64,000 bases of DNA from Paenibacillus lycopersici (GTDB taxonomy: Bacteria; Bacillota; Bacilli; Paenibacillales; Paenibacillaceae). A program made the translations under genes and the position numbers. Of the stretch, positions 1-9,219 are shown piece by piece (positions within the stretch are counted from its first letter, which is position 1; the number at the start of each line of letters is the position of its first letter). The notes under the pieces were generated by a model. The model saw only the letters and a list, made by a program, of their open reading frames with translations, had not been told where the DNA came from and ran no database searches. The stretch covers positions 2,979,001 to 3,043,000 of the forward strand of contig NZ_CP048209.1 of NCBI RefSeq assembly GCF_010119935.1, written 5' to 3'.

Positions 1-2
1 GG

Positions 3-254
3 TTAGCGGCCAATAAACTTGAACTCTTGGGCGTGTTTTCAGGCGATGATCGGATGTATACGTATCCAAACGGCGATGAGGTGTATCTAATCGGAATCGT
101 GTACGTATGCAATGACTTCTCAGGGGAGCTAGTAACCGAAACCGATGAAACCGTAGCGCTTAAATGGTTTGAGTATGATAAAATTCCAAAGGAAATCAGC
201 CCCCTGAATGTGAAGCCGATGGAATCGTTTATTCATTTTCTAAAACAAGCCTAG
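3..254 (+). CDS. NUDIX hydrolase, C-terminal part (cut by window edge)
   Basis: The frame is open to the left edge and ends at the TAG at 252-254, so only the last 83 or so residues are present. The visible part (GVFSGDD..YTYPNGDEVYLIGIVYVC followed by DETVALKWFEYDKIP) has the beta-strand pattern found after the NUDIX box in ADP-ribose or ADP-sugar pyrophosphatase-like proteins. The NUDIX box itself lies outside the window, so substrate cannot be judged. It converges on the GH36 gene across a hairpin terminator. Confidence 0.75.
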   Translation, partial: LAANKLELLGVFSGDDRMYTYPNGDEVYLIGIVYVCNDFSGELVTETDETVALKWFEYDKIPKEISPLNVKPMESFIHFLKQA

Positions 255-351
255 CTTGCGCCGATGCGAAGCTATGACGGTACTCTGGCCGAGGTCTGCG
301 CTGAAGAGAGCCCGGCATTGGCGGTCACACTCGTGAGCCCATCACGACGAA

Positions 352-380
352 GCCCCGCGGCTGCGAGCCGCGGGGCATTT
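352..380. terminator. Hairpin terminator between convergent genes
   Basis: An 11-bp perfect GC stem (GCCCCGCGGCT, 3-nt loop, AGCCGCGGGGC) lies between the ends of the NUDIX gene and the minus-strand GH36 gene. The T-run is short on the plus side (CATTTGAC). Confidence 0.75.
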
Positions 381-429
381 GACATTGATTGGCGGTCGAG
401 ATAGGAGACCAGGGCGCTGAGGCGCCGGT

Positions 430-2559
430 CTAGAACACAATCTCCACCAGCACGCTGCTTCCTGGCGATTCGCCGCAATCGACCGTGTAGAACCCGGCCT
501 CGCGGTTGATCGCCGCCTGCACGCCGTTCACCAGCACGGCCGCCGGCTCGGCGTCCGACGCGAAGCCGAACCGTCCGCCTTCGCGCAGTCCGAGGACGGT
601 GCGTCCGTTCGCCGTCCAGCGGGATTCGATGGCCGCCGGCGAAACGTACTTGTCGACGAGTCCGAAGCAGGCGACGCCGTCCAGGTACGGCGCGAGCACA
701 TACAGCGCCGGCCGGGCGCGCTCGACGGACAGGGCGTGCGTGCCCGACGGCTCCAGCTCGAAGGCCAGCCGGCCGAAGTGATCCAGCACGGCGCAGCGCG
801 CTTCGGCAAAGCCCGGTATGTCGGCAAGCCGCAGCTCGCCGCCGACCGGCTCAGCCTCCTCATGGAGATGGAAGGCCGCAAGCAAGCCGCAGTCGCCGGA
901 GCGGTTCCACACTTTAAGCGGGACGGGCTGCTCCGCCGGGTTCACGAACAGGCAGTCTTCCGTCGGCAGCCCCGGCCGGTCGGCGCGCAGCACGCGTCCG
1001 TCCGAATAGATGAGCGGACGCAGCATCGATGCGTCCGTCGTGCCGACGGGATCGCTGATGTATACCGGACCGCCGCTGACGGCGCGCAGCACGGCATGGC
1101 TGACGCCGTCTTCGTGCGATGTCCACCACATGTCCCAGTCGCCCCAATACAGCGTGCCGTGATAGACGGAATTGTAGGCATTCTGCAGCGCATGCTCCCG
1201 GAACCATTCCGGCTTGCCCGGATAGAAATCGTCGCTGTTGCGTGAGATCGGCGTATTGCCGCGATGCCAGACGTTCTCCTGCGCCATGCCCATGCAGTTG
1301 ATCAGCCGCCCGTCGAAGTGTAGCGCCGCCGACGCTTCGAGCGATTGATGCAGCCCCGCCGCCGCTTGTCCGATCGGCAGCTGTCCCTGCACGAATTGCA
1401 CGAGCGAGCTCTGGCTGTCGACCTTGATCATGTCGATGCCCTGTCTTGCGAGGCTGTCATGCCATGTCTTCCAGAAGGCGAGTCCTCTTGCGGGATCCGG
1501 ATGCGGAATCAGGCGCCCCGCATGGTCGGCGAACAGCGCATCCCGCATGTCGGACGCGAGCTCGCTCCCCGGCTCGATGCCGTGCCAATAGCCGGTGAAC
1601 GCGTGCCAGACGCCGACCCAGTTGACGCCGTAGCGTTCCTTCAGCGTTCGGACGGAGGCGCCGAGGCCGTTCGGGAACTTCTCCGCGTTCGCGCCCAGCG
1701 AGGACAACGTCTTGTCCGCCCGCACGGGCGACCAGCCGTCGTCGATCATGACCCAGCGGACCGGGACGTCCTTCTCCTGCAGCTCGGCCGCTTTCGCTTC
1801 GACGCCCTGTTCCGTTACCTCGTGATAGAACGCGTCCCATGTGCACCAGCCCAAATATTCGAATGCTTCGGGGTACGATTTCGTTGCCCGCGTGCGCACG
1901 GGCTTGTCCATGGCATGCAGCATCGCCGCGGCCGCTTGTTCCGCCGCCGCGAAGGGCGAATCGCTCTCGCTCAGCACGCAGAGCAGCTGGCGTCCGCTGC
2001 GGCAGCCGCGCACGAGCGGGGCGACGACGAGATCGAAGCCGTCGCCGTTGCCTTGAAGCGTCGTCTTCCAGATGTCCGCGCAGGCCGGGAACAGCTGGAC
2101 ATACCGGCCGCCGGCTCGCCACAGGAGCGCCTGCGTCCGTTCGGGCAAGGCGCTCGTGCCTGCGGCGATATGCGGGCGCGACCACCATTTATAATGAAGA
2201 TAATGCGCCAGCACGCCGTCGATGCCGGCCGGCTCGCCGATCGAGAAGCGTAGCCCCGCCTCGGGATCGAGCGCGTGCGTGACGCCGAATACGTCTTGCT
2301 TCAGCTGTACGGCGGCATAGGCCAGGACGGTTCGGGCGTAACGCTTGAGCTCCAGCGCGATCGTTTCGTTCTCGTCCTCGCCGCGGAACGCGAGCACCTG
2401 CGTCCGGTATTCACCGAGCGCATCCGTGCCGGAAGGGCCGTCGCTCCAGCCCTCCGCTTGAAACGAAGGCCGTTCGCCGTTATCGAACGTAACGGTCAGC
2501 ATGAGCGGGTCGAGCATCTTCATGCCATCGCTATCGTGAAAATCATATTTGTTCGTCAC
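430..2559 (-). CDS. GH36-type alpha-galactosidase / raffinose synthase-like protein
   Basis: The protein (709 aa) belongs to the raffinose synthase/Sip1 branch of glycoside hydrolase family 36, which acts on alpha-galactosides. Visible marks are GWCTWDAF (about 237-244), VMIDDGWS (270-277), the nucleophile motif KVDSQ (379-383) and SRNSDDFYPG (439-448), which holds the probable acid/base aspartate. No signal peptide, so cytoplasmic. I choose the GTG at 2559 because AAGGAG lies 9-10 nt upstream; an open frame reaches back to 2691 but without a ribosome site. It is divergent from an AraC regulator (2898), which probably controls it. Whether it hydrolyses or transfers galactose cannot be told from sequence. 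Confidence 0.85.
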   Translation of the reverse strand: MTNKYDFHDSDGMKMLDPLMLTVTFDNGERPSFQAEGWSDGPSGTDALGEYRTQVLAFRGEDENETIALELKRYARTVLAYAAVQLKQDVFGVTHALDPEAGLRFSIGEPAGIDGVLAHYLHYKWWSRPHIAAGTSALPERTQALLWRAGGRYVQLFPACADIWKTTLQGNGDGFDLVVAPLVRGCRSGRQLLCVLSESDSPFAAAEQAAAAMLHAMDKPVRTRATKSYPEAFEYLGWCTWDAFYHEVTEQGVEAKAAELQEKDVPVRWVMIDDGWSPVRADKTLSSLGANAEKFPNGLGASVRTLKERYGVNWVGVWHAFTGYWHGIEPGSELASDMRDALFADHAGRLIPHPDPARGLAFWKTWHDSLARQGIDMIKVDSQSSLVQFVQGQLPIGQAAAGLHQSLEASAALHFDGRLINCMGMAQENVWHRGNTPISRNSDDFYPGKPEWFREHALQNAYNSVYHGTLYWGDWDMWWTSHEDGVSHAVLRAVSGGPVYISDPVGTTDASMLRPLIYSDGRVLRADRPGLPTEDCLFVNPAEQPVPLKVWNRSGDCGLLAAFHLHEEAEPVGGELRLADIPGFAEARCAVLDHFGRLAFELEPSGTHALSVERARPALYVLAPYLDGVACFGLVDKYVSPAAIESRWTANGRTVLGLREGGRFGFASDAEPAAVLVNGVQAAINREAGFYTVDCGESPGSSVLVEIVF

Positions 2560-2832
2560 TGAAATAAGCTCCTTCCGCATGGCAAGCGCGCCATGGTGTT
2601 CATGTAGGATCAGCATAGCGGAAAAGAAGCGCGGCCGGAAGGCATTCGCGTCAGCTGTTGGCCGAAAGCCGTCCGTAAAATGGCCGATCACGCGGAATAG
2701 GGGGAATTATGTACGCTGATGCCGAATAAAGGTATGAAAAATGTCATCCGAGCCTGCGGAATTCCTGAAATTGGATGCGTTGGCTGTCAGATAGCCGACG
2801 ATTTTCGGCGTCGCGCGCAGCCTGCCCCGGTC

Positions 2833-2838
2833 TATAAT
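2833..2838 (+). promoter_or_regulatory. Probable -10 box for the AraC gene
   Basis: A perfect TATAAT lies 60 bp before the AraC start in the 338-bp divergent spacer (2560-2897). No good -35 is seen at the right distance, as expected for an activator-dependent promoter. I see nothing else certain in this spacer. Confidence 0.5.
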
Positions 2839-2897
2839 GGTTGAGGCGGACGATTGCGTCCGTCATTACCCGCGATGAAGTCAGGAGGAGTACGATC

Positions 2898-3737
2898 ATG
2901 AACGGCATGCAACCATGGCTGCAGCTGATCGAGAAAGCTTCGCTGCATATTGTACAACACGACCTGCACCGGCGCTCGGAGCTGCAGCAGCGGAACCGCG
3001 TGCTTCCGTTTTACGTCGTATCTTATATAAAAGAAGGGTCCTGCCGGCTTCGGCTCGGCGGCCGCGATTATCAAGCGAAGCAAGGCGACGTCCTCTTCGT
3101 TCCCCCTAACGCGCTTCACGACCATGTGAAGGATTCGGCGGAAGAGACGGTGTTTCTGTGGTGGCATTTTACGCTCAATATCGCCGGCTGCATGGATGCG
3201 CTGCAGCTGTTTCATTTTCCGCCGGTGTTCCGGCTTCCCGATCCCGAGCGCTTCGAGCGGGCGTTCCTGGAATACCGCCGCTGCGCGGAGCAGCCGGCTT
3301 CGCTCGCCGACAGCCTTATGAAAGGGGCCAAAGCGCTGGAGCTGATCGCCATCCTGATCGATGCCGCGCTGCGTCAGCCGGACGTCCGGTTGAAGGCGGT
3401 GTATGCGGACGCCTTCACTTCCATGCTGAACGAGCTGCTGGACATGCCGGTTTCCCGCGTCGACTTGGCCGATCTCGGCGAACGGTACCATATGCACCCC
3501 ACCTACATTTCCAACCAGTTCAAGAAGATATTCGGCATTACGCCGATGCAGCTGCAGCTGCAGCTCCGGCTGCAGAAGGCCAAGCAGCTGCTGGAGACGG
3601 AGAAACGGCCGATCGGCGAGGTGGCGAAATTGATCGGCTACGAGGACACGGATGATTTCTCGCGCTTCTTCAAGAGCAAGACAGGCATTTCGCCGCTGCG
3701 ATACCGCAACGAAAGCAAGAACTGGCCGAGCTTGTAG
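2898..3737 (+). CDS. AraC-family transcriptional regulator with cupin sensor
   Basis: A 279-aa regulator. The N-terminal half has a cupin-like sugar-sensing pattern (VVSYIKEGSCRLRLGGRDYQAKQGDVLFVPPNALHDH). The C-terminal 100 residues form the double helix-turn-helix (DLGERYHMHPTYISNQFKKIFGITPMQL, then IGEVAKLIGYEDTDDFSRFFKSKTGISPLRYR). ATG 2898 is preceded by AGGAGGAG. Its position divergent from the GH36 gene suggests it responds to a galactoside or product and controls that gene; this is inference. Confidence 0.9.
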   Translation: MNGMQPWLQLIEKASLHIVQHDLHRRSELQQRNRVLPFYVVSYIKEGSCRLRLGGRDYQAKQGDVLFVPPNALHDHVKDSAEETVFLWWHFTLNIAGCMDALQLFHFPPVFRLPDPERFERAFLEYRRCAEQPASLADSLMKGAKALELIAILIDAALRQPDVRLKAVYADAFTSMLNELLDMPVSRVDLADLGERYHMHPTYISNQFKKIFGITPMQLQLQLRLQKAKQLLETEKRPIGEVAKLIGYEDTDDFSRFFKSKTGISPLRYRNESKNWPSL

Positions 3738-3793
3738 CCGACCGTGCGGCTCGAACGCATCCGGCCTTAACCCCCGCTGCAGGAAAACAATCG

Positions 3794-3830
3794 AAGCCGC
3801 CGGACTCCCGGACGGCTTGTTTCCGTTTAT
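3794..3830 (+). terminator. Weak rho-independent terminator after the AraC gene
   Basis: An imperfect hairpin AAGCCGCCGG/CCGGACGGCTT with a short loop is followed by TGTTTCCGTTT. It lies 57 bp after the AraC stop codon. Confidence 0.5.
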
Positions 3831-3959
3831 CCGACGGCAGATATGCCGAAGATTCGCCTATTGTTCTGCCCGCCCGAGAAAGGATTATTGCCGCGCTTGT
3901 GGAAGTAGTTGTCATTCCGCCGGAAAGCGGCTATTCGCCGAATAAGGAGCTGGGGAGCC

Positions 3960-4466
3960 ATGAGGGTAAGGGAAGCGCACCGATCGGATGCCGAAGGCAT
4001 CGCGAAGGTTCATGTGGAGAGCTGGCTGACGACGTATCGCGGCTTGATTGCCGAATCGTATTTGGCGAACTTGACCGTCGAGCGGCGGCTTCGCAATTGG
4101 CTCTGGACGTTCGACAATTTGCGCAAGGACGAGGCGATCTACGTCGCGGAGAGCGGCGACGGGAACATCGTCGGTTTCGCCAGCGGCGGCAGCAGCCGTC
4201 TGCAGGACGGCCGTTACGAAGGCGAGCTGTACGCGATTTATTTGCTGCGGCATTATCAGGGCATGGGGCTGGGACGGCAGCTGTTCCAATGCATCAAGGC
4301 TGCTTTGAAGGCGGGCGGCTGCTCGTCGATGATGCTCTGGGTGCTCCGGGACAACCCGGCCGCCGCCTTCTACGAGGCGATGGGCGGCCGCGTATTCGAG
4401 CGGAAAACCGAAATCTTCGCCGAGGACGAACTGGAAGAGCTGGCTGTCGGCTGGGACGTGCTGTAA
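3960..4466 (+). CDS. GNAT-family N-acetyltransferase
   Basis: A 168-aa single-domain acetyltransferase. The acetyl-CoA pyrophosphate loop reads HYQGMGLGRQL at residues 98-108, and the N-terminal MRVREAHRSDAEGIAKVHVESW is typical of GNAT. ATG 3960 follows AAGGAG. It ends one base before the start of the next gene at 4468, so the two are co-transcribed. Substrate unknown. Confidence 0.88.
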   Translation: MRVREAHRSDAEGIAKVHVESWLTTYRGLIAESYLANLTVERRLRNWLWTFDNLRKDEAIYVAESGDGNIVGFASGGSSRLQDGRYEGELYAIYLLRHYQGMGLGRQLFQCIKAALKAGGCSSMMLWVLRDNPAAAFYEAMGGRVFERKTEIFAEDELEELAVGWDVL

Positions 4467-4467
4467 G

Positions 4468-5244
4468 ATGGATCCGGTGTACGTTAGACGGGCCAATCAG
4501 CCGTGCGGCATCATCGTCAGCATCCCGCACGGCTCTTCGCGGCTGACGGGGGAAATGGACGCAAACAGGCGGCCGGACGCCATTCTGGCCAATTCGGACT
4601 GGTTTCTGAACGAGCTGTACGCATTTCTTCACGATCTGCAAGCGACCATCGTTTCGGCCAATTACAGCCGTTACGTCATCGACGTCAATCGGGCCGTAAC
4701 CGGCGGCAGCGGCAATGGGTATACGACCTCCCTCGTATACTCGGCAACAACGTTCGGCAAGGCGATTTACGATTCTCCGCTGCCGGCGGACGTCATCGCC
4801 AATCGCCTCGACACGGTGTACAAGCCGTTCCATCGCCGGCTGAAGGAAGAGATCGATGCGGTGCTCCAGACAAACCGGATCGCGTATCTATTCGATTTGC
4901 ACAGCTTCTATATCCAATCCGATGCCGATGTGGTGTTAGGCACATGCGCGGGCCGTTCCTGTTCCGGAGCGTTCGCGCAGCTGGTATACGAGGCATTCGC
5001 GTCCGAAGGGTTCGTCGTCAAGATTGACGAGCCGGGACTTACGGGCGGATATATCACGTCGCATTACGGGGCGCCCGATCGGGTCGAAGCGATTCAGATC
5101 GAGCTCCGGTATACGGCCTATATCGGCAAACGGGCCTTCGGCGAAGAAGCGGTCGCGGCGCGGGACGAGTCCCTTTTCCGCGAAACGCAAGCCCGGCTCC
5201 TGCACGTATTCAGGAGACTCGAACGAACGCTGGTCCGAGTGTAG
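4468..5244 (+). CDS. N-formylglutamate amidohydrolase-family protein
   Basis: The 258-aa protein matches the N-formylglutamate amidohydrolase fold, a zinc hydrolase used in histidine breakdown. Supporting motifs are VSIPHGSS near the N-terminus, YSRYVIDVNR with a basic residue for the substrate carboxylate, and LFDLHSFY. No other hut gene is nearby, so the true substrate may be another N-acylated amino acid. The start follows the GNAT stop by one base, indicating translational coupling. Confidence 0.75.
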   Translation: MDPVYVRRANQPCGIIVSIPHGSSRLTGEMDANRRPDAILANSDWFLNELYAFLHDLQATIVSANYSRYVIDVNRAVTGGSGNGYTTSLVYSATTFGKAIYDSPLPADVIANRLDTVYKPFHRRLKEEIDAVLQTNRIAYLFDLHSFYIQSDADVVLGTCAGRSCSGAFAQLVYEAFASEGFVVKIDEPGLTGGYITSHYGAPDRVEAIQIELRYTAYIGKRAFGEEAVAARDESLFRETQARLLHVFRRLERTLVRV

Positions 5245-5281
5245 GAATCGGCGTTCGGCTGTCGATGCCCATGGGAAATAC

Positions 5282-5311
5282 TGGACAATCGGCCTCGTTC
5301 AACGCTATACT
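5282..5311 (+). promoter_or_regulatory. Promoter for the 5371 methyltransferase
   Basis: TGGACA (5282-5287) and TATACT (5306-5311) are separated by 18 bp and lie 60 bp before the GTG start at 5371. Confidence 0.55.
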
Positions 5312-5370
5312 ATTGCCCCCAAGCTTCAATAGATGGCGGTTGATAAGTTCATATAGAGGAGCGTGATTCC

Positions 5371-6153
5371 GTGGCTGCCGAGAAACGAGCGACTTTCAAT
5401 GAAGTGGCGGCATTGTACGATCAAGCGCGCAACCGGTATCCGGGCCGATTGTTCGAGGACCTCTTCGCCTGGACGAATTTGCCCCCCGGCGCGCGCGTGC
5501 TCGAGATCGGCGCGGGAACCGGCATTGCGACGCTGCCTCCGGCCGAATACGGCTGCAGCGTGACGGCGATCGAGCTGGGCGCCGGCATGGCCGAAGTCGC
5601 GCGCGCCAAGTTAGCCGCGTATCCCGGCGTCGAAGTCGTCAACGCCGACTTCGAAACGTGGGAAGCGCCCGAGGAACCGTATGATCTGGTACTGTCGGCG
5701 ACCGCGATCCACTGGATCGATCCCGAAGTGCGCTATAGCAAACCCGCCGCCCTGCTGCGCGAAGGGGGTTATATCGCGCTTCTCGGCTACAAGCATGCGG
5801 TCGGCGGGGATCAGGCGTTCTTCGACCGTGCGCAGCAGTGCTACGAGAAGTTCATGCCGCATTCGGCGAAAGGCAGGCTGGCGGAAGCCGGTGACGTCAA
5901 TCCGCATGTGCCGGAACTGGCCGCGAGCGGATATTTCGACGAGCCGCGGATGCAAACCTGCTTCACGGAGGAACGGTACGACCGCGACGGCCTTCTCGGG
6001 CTGCTCGCGACGTATTCGGATCACCGGCTGCTTGAAGCCGCCGCCCGCGAACGGCTCTTCGCGTGCATCGGCGCTTTGATCGACAACGACTATAACGGAT
6101 CGATCCGCAAACGCTACCGCAACGATCTGATCGTGGCGCGGAAGAAGCGATAG
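5371..6153 (+). CDS. Class I SAM-dependent methyltransferase
   Basis: A 260-aa methyltransferase with motif I VLEIGAGTGIA at about residues 43-53, an acidic strand-2 end (VTAIELGAGM) and motif IV YDLVLSATAIHWID. The start is a GTG with AGAGGAG about 10 nt upstream. It resembles the ubiE/Methyltransf_11 group of small-molecule enzymes. The substrate is not predictable. Confidence 0.85.
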   Translation: MAAEKRATFNEVAALYDQARNRYPGRLFEDLFAWTNLPPGARVLEIGAGTGIATLPPAEYGCSVTAIELGAGMAEVARAKLAAYPGVEVVNADFETWEAPEEPYDLVLSATAIHWIDPEVRYSKPAALLREGGYIALLGYKHAVGGDQAFFDRAQQCYEKFMPHSAKGRLAEAGDVNPHVPELAASGYFDEPRMQTCFTEERYDRDGLLGLLATYSDHRLLEAAARERLFACIGALIDNDYNGSIRKRYRNDLIVARKKR

Positions 6154-6210
6154 TCCGGCCGGTGGCCGGTTACAGTCAGACATTTGGTGTCGGGAATGCG
6201 CGGATAGGAG

Positions 6211-6238
6211 TTGAACGGCCGGGCGGTTCCTTTATAAT
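6211..6238 (+). promoter_or_regulatory. Promoter for the FAD oxidase gene, with cre-like core downstream
   Basis: TTGAAC (6211-6216) and a perfect TATAAT (6233-6238) are 16 bp apart. Just downstream, AAGCGCTT (6247-6254) matches the core of a CcpA cre site but lacks the flanking bases, so carbon control is only possible. Confidence 0.6.
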
Positions 6239-6319
6239 GAAACGGTAAGCGCTTTATTCGGTTTGGCCGGCAATCTCGTCATTCATTCATTTATTCATGC
6301 ATCGTAAAGGAGCGCAAGA

Positions 6320-7585
6320 ATGGAAAATAATCGAAATTGGGCCGGGAACTACCGGTACGGCGCCTCGGCGCTGCTCGTCCCCGAGACGACGGAGCAAGTT
6401 CAGGAGATGGTCGCCCGCGGCGGCCGAATGCGGGTGCTCGGCACGCGCCACTCGTTCAACGGCATCGCCGACACGGCAGGCAGCCAGATCTCGTTGCAGA
6501 AGCTGAACCGGGTAAAGGCGGTGGATCGCGCGAACAACACGGTGACGGTCGAAGCCGGCATCCGGTACGGCGAGCTGTGCCGCTACTTGCATGAGCACGG
6601 GCTGGCGCTGCACAACCTGGCCTCGCTGCCGCATATTAGCGTCGCGGGCGCCGTCGCCACGGCGACGCACGGTTCCGGCGTTCGCAACGGCAATCTCGCG
6701 ACGGCCGTGCGGGCGATGGAAGTCATCCGGGCGGACGGGGAGAAGCTCGTCTTCACCCGCGGCCAGGGGGACGGCGACTTCGACGGAGCGGTCGTCGGGC
6801 TCGGAGGCCTGGGCGTGGTTACGGCGGTCACGCTGGACACGATCCCCGCCTTCCAGATCCGGCAGCACGTGTACGAGAACCTGCCGCTGTCGCGGCTTCG
6901 CGATCATGCCGACGCCATCTTCTCGAGCGGCTACAGCGTCAGCCTATTCACGGATTGGACGGCCGCGTCGTTCAATCAGGTGTGGCTGAAGCGGGAATGG
7001 ACCGCTCCGGCGGGCGCCGCATCCGAGACGGAGCCGGATTTCTACGGCGCGACGCCGGCGGACGCGGACCGGCATCCGGTGCCGGGGCACACGGCGGAGA
7101 ACTGCAGCGCGCAGCTGGGCGTTCCGGGACCGTCGTACGACCGGCTGCCGCATTTCCGGATGGAGTTCACCCCGAGCGCCGGCGAAGAGCTCCAGAGCGA
7201 GTATTTCGTGCCGCGCGCACAGGCGTATGAGGCATTGTGCGCCATCGAGCGGCTGCGTGAACGCATCGCGCCGCTGCTGTATATCTCCGAAGTGCGCACG
7301 ATCGCGGAAGACAAGCTGTGGATGAGCCCTTGTTACGGGCAGGACGCGGTCGGGATTCATTTTACGTGGAAACCGGATTGGCCGTCCGTGCGGCAGCTGC
7401 TGCCCGATATTGAAGCGCAGCTCGCGCCGTTCCGGGCGAAGCCGCACTGGGCCAAGCTGTTCACGATGGCGCCGGAACGGCTGCAGCCGTTGTACGCGAA
7501 GCTGCCCGACTTCCGGCGCCTGCTGCGGCAATGCGATCCCGAGGGCAAGTTCCGCAACGACTTCCTGGAAACGTATATTATGTAG
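6320..7585 (+). CDS. FAD-dependent alditol oxidase / sugar-lactone oxidase-like protein
   Basis: This 421-aa flavoprotein fits the VAO family member alditol (xylitol) oxidase in length and motifs. GTRHSFNGIADT (about 41-52) holds the His (H44) that in AldO-type enzymes binds FAD covalently; LPHISVAGAVATATHGSG is the second FAD-binding stretch. The C-terminal half matches the ALO domain, ending FRNDFLETYI. Such enzymes oxidise polyols or aldonolactones with O2, giving H2O2. It has its own promoter and a HAD phosphatase downstream. Confidence 0.85.
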   Translation: MENNRNWAGNYRYGASALLVPETTEQVQEMVARGGRMRVLGTRHSFNGIADTAGSQISLQKLNRVKAVDRANNTVTVEAGIRYGELCRYLHEHGLALHNLASLPHISVAGAVATATHGSGVRNGNLATAVRAMEVIRADGEKLVFTRGQGDGDFDGAVVGLGGLGVVTAVTLDTIPAFQIRQHVYENLPLSRLRDHADAIFSSGYSVSLFTDWTAASFNQVWLKREWTAPAGAASETEPDFYGATPADADRHPVPGHTAENCSAQLGVPGPSYDRLPHFRMEFTPSAGEELQSEYFVPRAQAYEALCAIERLRERIAPLLYISEVRTIAEDKLWMSPCYGQDAVGIHFTWKPDWPSVRQLLPDIEAQLAPFRAKPHWAKLFTMAPERLQPLYAKLPDFRRLLRQCDPEGKFRNDFLETYIM

Positions 7586-7630
7586 CTTGGCTGCGCGCAA
7601 GAGCGGCGGCCGGCATGAGGAGGAGAAGAG

Positions 7631-8293
7631 ATGGAGCGGATCAAAGCGGTGCTGTTCGATCTGGACAATACGATTCTCGACCGTTCGCGCATGTTCGGCG
7701 GGTTCGTCGATGAATTCTTCGCTGCTTATCTCGGGCATGTCGCGGACCGGAAGGCGATGTTCGACCGCGTCGTCGAGCTGGACCGGGACGGCTACAAGCC
7801 GCGGGAAACGCTGTTCGCCGAGCTGCTGGACGAGCTGCCTTGGGAGCGGAAGCCTTCGCATGGGGAGCTGATGACGTTTTACCGGGGCGCCTACCTGCGC
7901 CATGCCGTGCTGATGGAGCGGGCGGGCGAGGTGCTTGCGCATGTGCGGGCGAAATACCGGACCGGACTCATAACGAACGGCAGGATGGCGACCCAGTACG
8001 GCAAAATCGACCTGCTCGGCATCCGGGACGCGTTCGAGCTCATCCTCGTTTCGGAGGAAGCGGGCGTCAAGAAGCCGGACCCGCGGATCTTCGGGCAGGC
8101 GGCCGATCAGCTCGGGCTGCGCGCGGAGGAATGCCTGTTCATCGGAGATCATCCCGTCAACGATGTCGAAGGGGCGGCCCGATTCGGCATGGCGACGATT
8201 TGGCTGCAGGCCAATCATGCTTGGCCGGCAAGCAATGAAGCGAGTCCGCTGCATACGATTAAGCGGCTGGACGAGCTGCTGGCGCTGCTCTGA
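7631..8293 (+). CDS. HAD-superfamily hydrolase (subfamily IA)
   Basis: A 220-aa phosphatase-like protein with motif I DLDNT (10-14), motif II TNG, motif III lysine in GVKKPDPRIF and motif IV FIGDHPVNDV. The helical cap between motifs I and II marks subfamily I. AGGAGGAGAAG precedes ATG 7631. The 45-bp gap to the oxidase gene suggests one transcript, perhaps for polyol phosphate handling; this is inference. Confidence 0.88.
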   Translation: MERIKAVLFDLDNTILDRSRMFGGFVDEFFAAYLGHVADRKAMFDRVVELDRDGYKPRETLFAELLDELPWERKPSHGELMTFYRGAYLRHAVLMERAGEVLAHVRAKYRTGLITNGRMATQYGKIDLLGIRDAFELILVSEEAGVKKPDPRIFGQAADQLGLRAEECLFIGDHPVNDVEGAARFGMATIWLQANHAWPASNEASPLHTIKRLDELLALL

Positions 8294-8457
8294 GCAGGGA
8301 TCCGGGCGGCGCAGGAGCTTGCGGCTGGACGCGATCGCCGGACGGATGGCGGGCCGCGGCGGCGGGCGGCGAGGCCGGCCTCTGCGGCAAGCTGCCGCCA
8401 GTGCCCCGGAAGCGGGATGCATCGCATCGGAGTGAAATACGAGACGAGGAGTGACGC

Positions 8458-8973
8458 ATGGAGACGCACTATCGCGCGGTCTGCAAGGAAGCGGACCTGG
8501 AGCGGGAAGATTTGGCGTGGCGGTGCATCGAGCCCGCGCTGCTGGCGGTCAAGGCCAAGAGCGCGGAGGTCAAGGCGAACATCTACGAGCGGTTAAACGC
8601 GGGGCAAAAGGCATTGTACCTGTTCTATGCGTTCCACAATCATGCCGGGACGCGCGCGGAGTTCTACTGGTTCACGTACTACTACCTCTACGTGCTGCCG
8701 GCGTGGCCGGGGCTGAAGGAGGGGCTCGCGTTCTTCGGCGATCAGCCCCTGCTGCGGCTGCTGGAAGAAGCGGAGCTGCTCGTGGAGGAGCATACCCGGG
8801 GAGCGGACGGCGCGCGGCGGGAAGCTTCGCCTTCCGATCTCGACGCCGACGCGTCGCTGGGCGAAGCCGCGGATCGGCTGTTCTCGCGTTACGGCGCGCT
8901 CGCAGGCGAGACGATAGGCCGAATGAACGCGTACATTCGCGCGCATCCGGCCGAGTTCTTAAGGCTGGAGTAG
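8458..8973 (+). CDS. Hypothetical protein
   Basis: A 171-aa soluble protein I do not recognise. Its middle is aromatic-rich (LYLFYAFHNHAGTRAEFYWFTYYYLYVLP), the rest helical and acidic, with no signal peptide. ATG 8458 follows GACGAGGAGTG. Codon use matches its neighbours. It is followed by a strong terminator and is 164 bp from the HAD gene. Confidence 0.7.
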   Translation: METHYRAVCKEADLEREDLAWRCIEPALLAVKAKSAEVKANIYERLNAGQKALYLFYAFHNHAGTRAEFYWFTYYYLYVLPAWPGLKEGLAFFGDQPLLRLLEEAELLVEEHTRGADGARREASPSDLDADASLGEAADRLFSRYGALAGETIGRMNAYIRAHPAEFLRLE

Positions 8974-9100
8974 TAGCCGGGCGGGACGGCCGCGTCCTTC
9001 TTCGCCCGCAAGGCCTCGCGGGCGAACGGCCGCCGTCGAGCACCGTCTGCTGCCGGGATTATTCGCATCGCCGGGAGCCCCGGGGAAATGCAAACGCCAG

Positions 9101-9140
9101 GCGCAAGCGGTCACTTCGATCCCTTGCGCTTTTTTTTTTT
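9101..9140 (+). terminator. Rho-independent terminator with 11-T tract
   Basis: GCGCAAG (9101-9107) pairs with CTTGCGC (9123-9129) and is followed directly by eleven Ts. It closes the transcript ending with the hypothetical gene at 8458. Confidence 0.85.
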
Positions 9141-9219
9141 GAGAAAGCATGAAGGTCAGGGCCGTCATCGGAGCGAAGAGTACAGAGCAACCGAATAAGC
9201 CGAAGGAGTGACGGAATAG

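Noticed and set aside
6247-6254. AAGCGCTT as a CcpA cre site
   Set aside because: The outer consensus bases are missing; kept as a note only.
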